Positions 1-12,100 of a stretch of 64,000 nt of DNA are shown here, in pieces. The position numbers and the translations under genes were made by a program. Numbering within the stretch: position 1 is the first letter of the stretch; each line of letters begins with the position of its first letter. A model generated the notes under the pieces. It ran no database searches, had not been told where the DNA came from, and saw nothing but the letters and a program-made list of their open reading frames with translations. Origin of the DNA: Thunnus maccoyii (taxonomy: Eukaryota > Chordata > Actinopteri > Scombriformes > Scombridae); NCBI RefSeq assembly GCF_910596095.1, contig NC_056553.1, positions 120,001 to 184,000 of the forward strand, written 5' to 3'.

Positions 1-126
1 CCAGGGAACACCTGTGAGACAGATAGGAGGGAATCATTTCACACAGACAGTTAAACTTTAGCAACCAGGTAACCACATAACCAAGTAACCAGACAGACAG
101 ATGGGGTGGTGTTACTGACCTCTGAC

Positions 127-162
127 CTGCTTCTTCATCTCCTTCCCTGGATCCAACCAGTT
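127..162 (-). CDS. epb41l3: epb41l3 exon: [16 protein letters not shown]
   Basis: 36-nt exon, phase 0 on both sides. The acceptor is tgtag at 166-163 and the donor GTCAGAG follows position 127. It encodes [12 protein letters not shown], matching the conserved NWLDPAKEIKKQ of 4.1 proteins, where a family exon also ends. Confidence 0.87.
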
Positions 163-3100
163 CTACAAGACAGAAGTCAAAGGTCAGACAGACAGGCAGG
201 CAGACAGGCAGGCAGACAGATAGATAGACAGACAGACAGACACCTTGTTGTTGTCGGCATCTCTGAAGGACAAAGCGAAGTAGTCTCTCTCCAGCAGGTT
301 GACATGTTCACACACCTTCTCAAACAGCTGCAGACCACGTGCTCGTTTCTACATGAAGAACACAAATGTTTTGTTTTATTACATCAGTAAAAACTATTTT
401 GTTAGAGTTAGGGTTATATGTATGAAATATGTAATGAGTTGATGATGAATGTGATATATGTCAGGGTACGGAGGGTAAGTCAGAGTAGGGAGGGTACGTC
501 AGGGTAAGGAGGGTAGGTTGGGGTAGGAAGGCTACATCAGAGCAGGTAGGGTACATCGAGGCAGGGAGTGTACATTGGGGAAAGGAGGATATGTTGGGGT
601 AAGGAAGGTACATTGGGGTAGGGAGGATATGCCAGGGTAAGGAGGGTACGTCAGGGTATGGAGGGTATGTTGGGGTAAGGAGGGTACGTCAGGGTAGGGA
701 AGGTATGTTGGGGTAAGGAGGGTACGTCAGGGTATGGAGGGTACTTCGGGATAGGCAGGGTATCTGGTTATCTTTTTTAACAATATGTTTATTGGGTTTT
801 CATCTTTATGTAAAATAAAAAAGGGAACACATGTATGCATAAGTACTATATATACATCAAATTGTATGCATGTATATTTGATATAGAACTGGGCGATATG
901 ACCAACATCTCATATCCCGATATAGGTCATTTCATATCCTGATAACGATACCTATCCCGATATAGCACATTTTAATTCAATGTATAAATAGTTGGTTCGT
1001 CCCCTCCATCTCCACCCACCAGCATAAAGCCACCTCCGTTTGTGCTTTTACAGCATGCAGGTGTTCCGGTTTCAGGGGCGTGACAGAGATGAGACTGACC
1101 AGGGGTCTCATTTATAATCGTTACGTATGCCCAAAACAGGGCCTGAAAGAGGTGTACCCTACTTCCCACGCAAAAGTCTTGATCTATAAAAACAAACTTG
1201 ACAGGATAATGTGCGCACCTGTATGTAAACTCTGACCCATGCGTACGAACATTTTGGCAACAAGGGAAATCGACGACGCAGATGGTGAGGTGATGAATTG
1301 AAGCCAGATTGAATAGTAATCCTCTCACACATTTAACTTCACTTCATATCAAACATTAATTATAGATCCTCATTATGAAAAACATTCAAACGTCAAGCAC
1401 AAGTGACGAGGGCGGGTCCGATACGTTGACTCTCAACACTGATTGGCTAGGTGTCTAAAGACAGAGAGAGTGATTAGTGAAAGAGACACATGTACATCAA
1501 TATTCATGAATGATTCTGCATCGACCATCTATGGTTGAAAGTGGGCGTGTGGAGGGCGGGTTATGAGGCTGATCCCTGTGCGCACATTTCCAGGTGGACT
1601 GTGATTAATAAAGGTAAATATACATGCATTCTTGTGTACGCATGGTTTTATAAATCTGATTATTATTTGGCGCACACCATTTTTTATATATGAGACCCCA
1701 GAGCTGTAAACGCTGCTATGAGGGAGGACAAAGACGTTACTAGGACGAGGGGAAGACATTTCTCTTTGTTTTATAACATTAAAAGTTAAGTTAGACTTTT
1801 CTGTCTGCTTCCCGATTCATTTTAAAAAACACGAGAGAAAGCTATGGTCGAGTGAGCTCGAGAGTGAATGAAGAGAGGGAGCGCTGCTAGTGAGAAAGCC
1901 GTTGAATCAGATCAATAAAACATTTTTTTCGTATTGTTTTACGGCGGTTACGTTCTAAAGCACAAACACACCCACACACCTCCACTCATCACTGCAGCCG
2001 TAGCAGAGACTCTCACACACTGAGCTGAAATTAAAAGAGCGCACATAAATTTGGCAAATAACATAAATAAAGACAGTCTCTACTGCGTCTTTTTAGTCGC
2101 CATCTCACTGCTTCTCAGAGTGGGCGGGGCTTAGCCCTCCGCGTGTGAGACAGACAGCGGTGGAGAGTTGATGACAACTAAACTCGTCCTCGTTATGTTA
2201 CTGTAAGTGCAATAAAAGCTTCACGTGTAAAAAGCCAAGAAGAGTAATCTGCACAAAAGATGGACAGACTCCAAATGATGGAAAATACTGCCGTAACGAG
2301 TGCGATTTGCGTCACAACGATATAAACGAAAGAGCATAATATAAAACTATAGAAATTTTTCTCTTGTCACACGATATATATCTTCATATCACACAGCCCT
2401 AATTTGATATATACATATAATACATGCACATAAACAAATAAATTATAATAAATGGTAAAGAAAAATACATACTCCTAATGAGTCCAATTGCATAACTTAA
2501 ATAGTGAAATAGTAATAGTTTAAAATAAAAAAATAAATGAAAAATAACAATATAAATTTTTTTTTAAAAGGGTTACATCTGAAAAGAGCCACTTTGATGA
2601 TATAGTCATCTCTTATATTGTTCTACATTCATCCGACTTCCCCAGACTCGACTAACAATAGGACAGATCCTTGTTCCTAATATACTGTATAAATATATAT
2701 ATATTAACTAATATATATTAGATACTTTGAAATCTTTCTTGCTTGTCCTTGAGTACATATGTATTTTTTTCCAAAGGTTAGCAGAGAGACATTTCATGTC
2801 TACTATTAATCTACCATGTTGCTGCTATCAATGTTTTGTCTCTCTGGGTAGATGCCCAGAACAAAAAGCTTCCAAAGCTATTAGTCCAACTTCTTCCCAA
2901 AATTTCTTTTTCTTGGACATAATTCCATATGCATGGACGAATGTTCCCTTGTTCTCCCTGCACTTGTTGCATAAGTCTGTTGGGGTTAAACTTTTTTAAA
3001 CTTTTTTTTTCTGGTGTAATGTTTACTCTAATTAAGTCGTATTGCAGAAGTTTTAAATGTTTGTTAGAAGTATGAGTTCTATTGCATGCCCTACTCCACT

Positions 3101-6100
3101 TCTCAACTGGTATCTCCTCTTGTAGATTATCTTGCCAAGCATTCAATTTAAAATGTGAGGATTCAAGTGATCTAGCAATAAACAAGTCATACATTTCCAA
3201 TATGATTACTTTTTCAAAGGGATTTTTAATTAGAACTTTCTCCGATGAGGATAAAGCAGGAATGGCCATGGATTGTTTTTGATTTGATCCAATAAAGCTC
3301 TTGAGCTCTAAAGGTCTTATAGGGGAAGCAAATCTTTTAATATTCTCATCCTCAGGACTAAAAATATCACTAATTTGTCTTACTCCCCTATCAGCCCATA
3401 GTTTAAAACCCTGATCAACCGCACCTGGCACAAAATAATTATTTCCCCAGAGCAGGTGTGTCTTTTAAGTATTTTTGTACCTCATACCATACAGCAATCA
3501 TGTTTCTCACTACAGGATTGGATGTTCTCTTTTCAAGGTTATTAGGATTACCAGAGTAAATGAATGCCAGTAGCTGAAGCTTTACAGAGTGAGTCTTAAT
3601 GTCTTTCCATGCTGGCAAGTTTTTTGTTGAGTAACAGTACGTCATAGTTCTCACTTGAGTTGGTAATACCACTGCAAATACCACGGTCGAGGCAGATGGC
3701 GTCCACCTAGAGTCCAGGTCTGCTTGAGGTTTCTTCCTGTTAAAGGAGAGTTTTTCCTGCTGCTGCTGGAGGAATGTTGGGTCTCTGTAAATTAAAGAGT
3801 TCAGTCTAGACCTGCTCTATGTGAAAACAGCCCTGAGATGACTTCTATTGTGATTTGGCGCGATATAAATAAATTGATTTGACTTGATAAGTTCGGGTAT
3901 TGTAGCCCTCCCGAGTCCTAAGATAGATACAGACGGGACAAACAAAGTCTGGGACATCTATCTTTCCAGATAAAATTATTGAATGATGTCTTAAGTCTAC
4001 AAAAGAGGTTCAGAGGAGGTGGCAAGGGAATATTTTGAAACAGATATAGATAAGAACAGATATAATAACTTGAGGGGGGGGTATTCATTTTCAGTATGTT
4101 AATTCTGTCCATTTGGGAGATTGGAAGTGATGACCATCTACCAATTAACTCATAAATTGAAGTTGTGACAGGATTACAATTAGCTTGTACTAATTCTTCT
4201 AATCTGTGAGTAATTTTTATTCCTAAGTATGTAAAACTGTTAACTGTTTTAAAGTGGCTCACATGATTGGGTAGGTTGGTTTTCTCGACCAAATTAAACA
4301 ACAAAATGGAGGATTTGGAGTTATTAATTTTGTAACCAGATACATTGCTAAATCTGTAAATGAGATCCATGAGAGCTGGGACAGATTTGCCCAGATTTTT
4401 AAGAAAAAGGATCATGTCATCCACATAAAGAGCTATGCAATGTTCAACTGGGCCTATACCCATATCTGATATTAGTGCGTGATCTCTTACTGCAACTGCC
4501 AGAGGTTCGATTGTGATAGTAAAAAAAAAAAGAGAGGAGATAATGGGCAACCCTTTCTACATCCTCTATTAATCTTAATTGGTTTGGATAGATTATTGTT
4601 AGTAACTGTTTCTGTACATGGCTCTTTATATAACAATTTCACCCAGTTACAAAACTTTTCCCCAAGCCCAAACCATTCAGGAGGTTCAAACGAGTATCCC
4701 TAACCCTAATGACAGGAAGTCTGTATCTGATGCCTCTCTCTGGGCATGTAATATGTTTAAAACCCCTCTTACGCTGTTAAACACCTTACAGCCCTCAGTG
4801 AACCCATTTTGGTCTCTATTTATTATTCCTAGTAGTAGAATCACTCGTATTTTCAAATCTGAGTTTAAAAAATCTGACCAGTGATGTCATGTATAGCTGC
4901 ATGTCATCATTCAACCGCTGGCTGTCGAGGTGGCGTCCAGCAAACGATGTGGGCTTCATAGATAACTGGCAGACTTTCTGGGGAAGACCTGGTCTGATTA
5001 GGAGAGACGGCATACATCCCACTCTGGATGGAGCTGCTCTCATATCTAGAAATATGGCTGAGTTTATTAGTAGACCAAAACCATGACAACCCAGAGCTGA
5101 GACCAGGAAGCAGAGCTGCAGTCCTACACGCTTCTCTGCACTTCCATTAGAGCAGTTACCCACCCAAAACCACATAGAGACCGCGTCAGTCCCCAAAACC
5201 ACATAGAGACTGCGTCTGTCCCCCAAACCACATAGAGACTGCGTCTGTCCCCCGACCACTTAAATCAATTAAATCTAAAATAAACAAAAGAGGAGTTATA
5301 CATAAAAATCTAATAAAAATTAAAACCACTACTGCAACAGTTCAACAAAATAAGAGAATTAAATGTGGACTCTTGAACATTAGATCTCTGTCATCTGAAG
5401 CCGTATTGGTAAACGATCTAATCTCAGATCATCATGTTGATTGATTGTCTTACTGAAACCTGGCTGTGTCATGAAGAACATGTCAGTCTAAATGAATCCA
5501 GTCCTCCCAGTCATATTAATACTCACATTCCTCCAGACACTGGCCGAGGAGGAGGAGTCACAGCCTAATTATCAACTCTAGACCTGAACTTCATTATAAC
5601 TCATTAGAAAGTCTTGTTCTTAGTCTCTCAGCCAACCTGGAAAACTTTACAGCCAGTTCTATGTGTTATAGTGAACCGTCCTCCTGGTCCGTACTCTGAA
5701 CTCTTATCTGAATTCTCAGAGTTTTTATCAAACTTAGTCCTTAGTACAGATAAAGTAATTATAGTAGGTGATTTAATATTCATGTGGACGTTGATAATGA
5801 CAGTCTCAGTACTGCATTTATCTCATTATTAGACTCAATTGGCTTCTCTCAGTGTGTAAATAATCCCACTCACCGTCTGAACCACACCCTCCACCTTGTT
5901 CTGACTTATGGGATCGAAATTGAACATTTAATAGTTTTTCCACAAAATCCTATTTTATCAGATCATTTCTTAATAACTTTTGAATTCCTATTACTGGATT
6001 ACACACCATTAGACAAAAATGTCCTCACTAGATGTCTCTCTGATAGTGTTGTAGATACATTTAAGGAAGCAATTCCATCAGTACTGAATTCACTGCCATG

Positions 6101-9100
6101 TCTCAATACTACAGAGGACTCTTATGTTAACTTTAGTTCCTCCCAAATTGATAATCTTGTTGATAGTGCTGCAGGCTCATTACGAATAACACTCGACTCC
6201 ATCGCCCCCTTAAAAAGGAAGATAATAAAACATAAGAGGTTAGCTCCATGGTTTAACTCCCAAACCTGCAAATTAAAGCAAACATCATGAACATATGAAA
6301 GGATTTGGCGTTCCACCAAAGTGGAAGAATCTCACTTAGTCTGGCAAGATAGTGTTAAAACATATAGGAAGGCCCTCTGTAATGCCAGAGCCGCCTATTA
6401 CTCAGCATTAATAGAAGAGAATAAAAACAGCCCTAGGTTCCTTTTCAGCACTTTGGCTGACAAAGAGTCATAACTCTACTGATCCATGTATTCCTATAGC
6501 TCTCAGTAGTAACGACTTTATGAGCTTCTTTAATGATAAAATTCTAACTATTAGAGACAAAATTAACCACCTCCTGCCCTCAACAGGCACCGTTCTCTCC
6601 CCAAACACAGGAACCTTAGAAACAGCAGTAAATCCTGACATATATTTGGACTGTTTTTCTCCAGTAGACTTGTCTGAACTAACTTCAATGATTTGTTCAG
6701 CTAAACCATCAACCTGTCACTTAGATCCCAACTAGGCTGCTTAAGGAAGTCTTACCCTTAGTGAGCACTTCTTTACTAGATATGATCAATCTGTCTTTAG
6801 TAACAGGCTATGTACCACAGTCCTTTAAAGTAGCTGTAATTAAACCTCTTCTTAAGAAGCCTACTCTTGATTCAGGTGTTTTAGCCAATTATAGACCTAT
6901 ATCTAACCTTCCATTTCTCTCTAAGATCCTTGAGAAAGCAGTCTCTAATCAGTTATGTGACTTTCTACATAACAATAGTTTATTTGAGGATTTTCAGTCA
7001 GGATTTAGAGGCATCATAGCACAGAGACAGCACTGGTGAAAGTCACTAATGACCTCCTAACTGCATCGGACAAAGGATTTGTCTCTGTACTTGTCCTGTT
7101 AGATCTTAGTGCTGCATTTGACACCATTGACCATCAAATCCTTTTGCAGAGACTGGAACATTTAATTGGCATTAAAGGAACTGCATTAAGCTGGTTTAAG
7201 TCCTATTTATCAGATAGATTTCAGTTTGTATACGTTAATGATGAATCTGGAGAAGAAGCCAAGTTAGTAAGAGAGAGTGAAACAGAACGTTTAATCAAGA
7301 ATGGACATATTCTTACATGTTCATTCTTCATATGTTCCGAGATTGTGGGGACTGTGAAGCGCCGCTACGGGACAAGGCACAAATCTTTGGTGCAAACATA
7401 TCCACTCAAATCTGAACTGAAGGGACAGAAAATAAATGATCTAAGAGCCCAATATGCTTGATCAACCAGAATCCTGACACCTTTCAGATTTAAAATCCTG
7501 GCAGGACAAGCTGGAGCTCACTTTTCTCACTGAACAAGAGAAAGTGGGGCAGCGGGTGTTAAAGCCTTTCAAATGTTAAGATGTATTGAGATTTTTTATT
7601 ATAAAATTGGTCGAGACTGTTAAGATGTGAAATGGAGTTAACAAAAAGAAGAAAAAGGGAAACTCAAGCGACACTTTTTATATCATTTTTCTAAAATTTA
7701 GCACTTTATTTTAAGATGCACATTTTTCATAAGCTCTCTGTTAAATATTGTATTTTTAAATACAGCCCTTATTTTACTTGAAAATAGAAAAGAACGTTTA
7801 TTTATTATTAGAGTACTTATTATTTATAATCCCTCCAGTTCAACGTGAAAACTGACAATAAATATTGTTGAAATATTATTGAATTCTTTATTTGACAGTC
7901 AGTTGTTGACGACATACTAAACTACCAGGCACTGAGTCATAACACCAGTTAGACATTATGATGTTCTGGACCTTTACTTGAGGAGATTTTCTCTAACTGG
8001 CTCTAAGGAGTCGGCTGTTCTCTTTTTCTGGTAAGTACATTTTGTTTTAAGCCTGTTCTTCACTAGCCAAAATTAGCATTAGCATAAGCATTATCAAAGT
8101 TAATGTGAATTACTGATGCACTGTGTTAACCAAGCTAGCAGCTAATGCTAGCGTTAGGGTCAGCATCCAACAGGAGTCTGATATTTTAGGTTGCAGGCTT
8201 TTTGTGCGAGCTTTGCTTGACTTTCCTGGTACAGACGACATCAGAAACTTTTGGGAAGCTTTTGGAAACTTTGGGAATGATGCTGCTCGCTTTATTGTGG
8301 CTACGTATATAACAGGATTTACTGAAGTATAGCGGAGGGAAACCCACGACATCCTGCCCCGCCGCCATAGCATGTGGTTACCATTGGCCTCACTGAAAAC
8401 ACACACACCCGTCTGTAACTGTCTCTACCTGTCTCTACTCATCTCACCTGTCTCTACCTGTCTCTACTCATCTCACCTGTCTCTACTCATCTCACCTGTC
8501 TCTACTCATCTCACCTGTCTCTACCTGTCTCTACTCATCTCACCTGTCTCTACTCATCTCACCTGTCTCTACTCATCTCACCTGTCTCTACCTGTCTCTA
8601 CCTGTCTCTACTCATCTCACCTGTCTCTACCTGTCTCTACTCATCTCACCTGTCTCTACCTGTCTCACCTGTCTCTACCTGTCTCTACTTGTCTCACCTG
8701 TCTCTACCTGTCTCACCTGTCTCTACTCATCTCACCTGTCTCTACCTGTCTCACCTGTCTCTACCTGTCTCACCTGTCTCTACTCATCTCACCTGTCTCT
8801 ACCTGTCTCTACCTGTCTCTACTCATCTCACCTGTCTCTACCTGTCTCTACCTGTCTCTACTTGTCTCACCTGTCTCTACCTGTCTCTACTTGTCTCACC
8901 TGTCTCTACCTGTCTCACCTGTCTCTACTCATCTCACCTGTCTCTACCTGTCTCACCTGTCTCTACCTGTCTCACCTGTCTCTACCTGTCTCTACCTGTC
9001 TCTACTCATCTCACCTGTCTCTACCTGTCTCTACCTGTCTCTACTTGTCTCACCTGTCTCTACCTGTCTCTACTTGTCTCACCTGTCTCTACTTGTCTCA

Positions 9101-12100
9101 CCTGTCTCTACCTGTCTCTACCTGTCTCTACCTGTCTCTACTTGTCTCACCTGTCTCTACTCATCTCACCTGTCTCTACTCATCTCACCTGTCTCTACCT
9201 GTCTCACCTGTCTCTACCTGTCTCTACTTGTCTCACCTGTCTCTACCTGTCTCACCTGTCTCTACTCATCTCACCTGTCTCTACCTGTCTCTACTTGTCT
9301 CACCTGTCTCTACCTGTCTCACCTGTCTCTACTCATCTCACCTGTCTCTACTCATCTCACCTGTCTCTACCTGTCTCTACCTGTCTCTACTCATCTCACC
9401 TGTCTCTACTTGTCTCACCTGTCTCTACCTGTCTCTACCTGTCTCTACTCATCTCACCTGTCTCTACCTGTCTCTACCTGTCTCTACTTGTCTCACCTGT
9501 CTCTACCTGTCTCTACTTGTCTCACCTGTCTCTACCTGTCTCACCTGTCTCTACTCATCTCACCTGTCTCTACCTGTCTCACCTGTCTCTACCTGTCTCA
9601 CCTGTCTCTACCTGTCTCTACTTGTCTCTACCTGTCTCTACCTGTCTCTACTTGTCTCACCTGTCTCTACTTGTCTCACCTGTCTCTACCTGTCTCTACC
9701 TGTCTCACCTGTCTCTACCTGTCTCTACTTGTCTCACCTGTCTCTACTCATCTCACCTGTCTCTACTCATCTCACCTGTCTCTACCTGTCTCTACTCATC
9801 TCACCTGTCTCTACCTGTCTCACCTGTCTCTACCTGTCTCTACTTGTCTCACCTGTCTCTACCTGTCTCACCTGTCTCTACTCATCTCACCTGTCTCTAC
9901 CTGTCTCACCTGTCTCTACCTGTCTCACCTGTCTCTACTCATCTCACCTGTCTCTACTCATCTCACCTGTCTCTACCTGTCTCTACCTGTCTCTACTCAT
10001 CTCACCTGTCTCTACCTGTCTCTACTTGTCTCACCTGTCTCTACCTGTCTCTACCTGTCTCTACTCATCTCACCTGTCTCTACCTGTCTCTACTTGTCTC
10101 ACCTGTCTCTACTCATCTCACCTGTCTCTACCTGTCTCTACTCATCTCACCTGTCTCTACCTGTCTCACCTGTCTCTACCTGTCTCTACTTGTCTCACCT
10201 GTCTCTACCTGTCTCACCTGTCTCTACTCATCTCACCTGTCTCTACCTGTCTCACCTGTCTCTACCTGTCTCACCTGTCTCTACTCATCTCACCTGTCTC
10301 TACCTGTCTCTACCTGTCTCTACTCATCTCACCTGTCTCTACCTGTCTCTACCTGTCTCTACTTGTCTCACCTGTCTCTACCTGTCTCTACTTGTCTCTA
10401 CTCATCTCACCTGTCTCTACCTGTCTCTACTTGTCTCACCTGTCTCTACCTGTCTCTACTTGTCTCACCTGTCTCTACCTGTCTCTACCTGTCTCTACTC
10501 ATCTCACCTGTCTCTACCTGTCTCTACTTGTCTCACCTGTCTCTACCTGTCTCTACCTGTCTCTACTTGTCTCACCTGTCTCTACCTGTCTCTACTTGTC
10601 TCACCTGTCTCTACCTGTCTCTACCTGTCTCTACTCATCTCACCTGTCTCTACCTGTCTCTACTTGTCTCACCTGTCTCTACCTGTCTCTACCTGTCTCT
10701 ACTTGTCTCACCTGTCTCTACCTGTCTCTACTTGTCTCACCTGTCTCTACCTGTCTCACCTGTCTCTACTCATCTCACCTGTCTCTACCTGTCTCACCTG
10801 TCTCTACCTGTCTCTACCTGTCTCTACTTGTCTCACCTGTCTCTACTTGTCTCACCTGTCTCTACCTGTCTCTACTTGTCTCACCTGTCTCTACCTGTCT
10901 CACCTGTCTCTACTCATCTCACCTGTCTCTACCTGTCTCTACTCATCTCACCTGTCTTTACCTGTCTCACCTGTCTCTACCTGTCTCTACTCATCTCACC
11001 TGTCTCTACCTGTCTCACCTGTCTCTACTCATCTCACCTGTCTCTACCTGTCTCACCTGTCTCTACCTGTCTCTACTCATCTCACCTGTCTCTACCTGTC
11101 TCACCTGTCTCTACCTGTCTCACCTGTCTCTACTCATCTCACCTGTCTCTACCTGTCTCACCTGTCTCTACCTGTCTCACCTGTCTCTACCTGTCTTTAC
11201 TCATCTCACCTGTCTCTACCTGTCTCACCTGTCTCTACCTGTCTCACCTGTCTCTACCTGTCTCACCTGTCTCTACTCATCTCACCTGTCTCTACCTGTC
11301 TCACCTGTCTCTACCTGTCTCACCTGTCTCTACTCATCTCACCTGTCTCTACCTGTCTCACCTGTCTCTACTTGTCTCACCTGTCTCTACCTGTCTCTAC
11401 CTGTCTCTATTTGTCTCTACTTGTCTCACCTGTCTCTACTTGTCTCACCTGTCTCTACTTGTCTCACCTGTCTCTACCTGTCTCTACTCATCTCACCTGT
11501 CTCTACTCATCTCACCTGTCTCAACTTGTCTCACCTGTCTCTACCTGTCTCTACTCATCTCACCTGTCTCTACCTGTCTCACCTGTCTCTACTTGTCTCA
11601 CCTGTCTCTACTTGTCTCACCTGTCTCTACCTGTCTCTACTCATCTCACCTGTCTCTACCTGTCTCACCTGTCTCTACTTGTCTCACCTGTCTCTACTTG
11701 TCTCACCTGTCTCTACCTGTCTCTACTCATCTCACCTGTCTCTACCTGTCTCACCTGTCTCTACTTGTCTCACCTGTCTCTACCTGTCTCTACTCATCTC
11801 ACCTGTCTCTACTCATCTCACCTGTCTCAACTTGTCTCACCTGTCTCACTTGTCTCTACCTGTCTCTAACGGTCTCACCTGTCTCACTTGTCTCTACCTG
11901 TCTCTACTCATTTCACCTGTCTCTACCTGTCTCTACTCATTTCACCTGTCTCTACTTGTCTCACCTGTCTCTATTTGTCTCACCTGTCTCACTTGTCTCT
12001 ACTCATCTCACCTGTCTCACTTGTCTCTACCTGTCTCTACTCATTTCACCTGTCTCTACCTGTCTCTACTCATTTCACCTGTCTCTACCTGTCTCTACTC

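Larger units (their letters stand above)
770..4880 (-). mobile_element. L1-clade LINE remnant, broken by two later insertions
   Basis: Minus-strand remnants: the 3' end (around 770-883 and 2410-2810), the ORF2 C-terminus (2811-3684) and reverse transcriptase (3918-4550). It is interrupted by a hAT element (884-2401) and a plus-strand LINE tail (about 3690-3895). The RT piece carries [12 protein letters not shown] and YVDDMILF (the YxDD catalytic box), followed by the L1-type [13 protein letters not shown]. Frames are broken, so it is dead. The right boundary near 4880 is set by the switch to the plus-strand L2-like element. Confidence 0.75.
4882..7260 (+). mobile_element. L2/CR1-like LINE, 5'-truncated and 3'-truncated
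   Basis: In order on the plus strand: the ORF1 esterase C-terminus (about 4889-5086), the ORF2 AP-endonuclease (about 5340-5990, with LNIRSL, GDL/DFN and ILSDHF) and RT fingers/palm (6520-7260, with [17 protein letters not shown] and [13 protein letters not shown]). At least four frame breaks. It ends before the catalytic YADD box. Confidence 0.85.
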
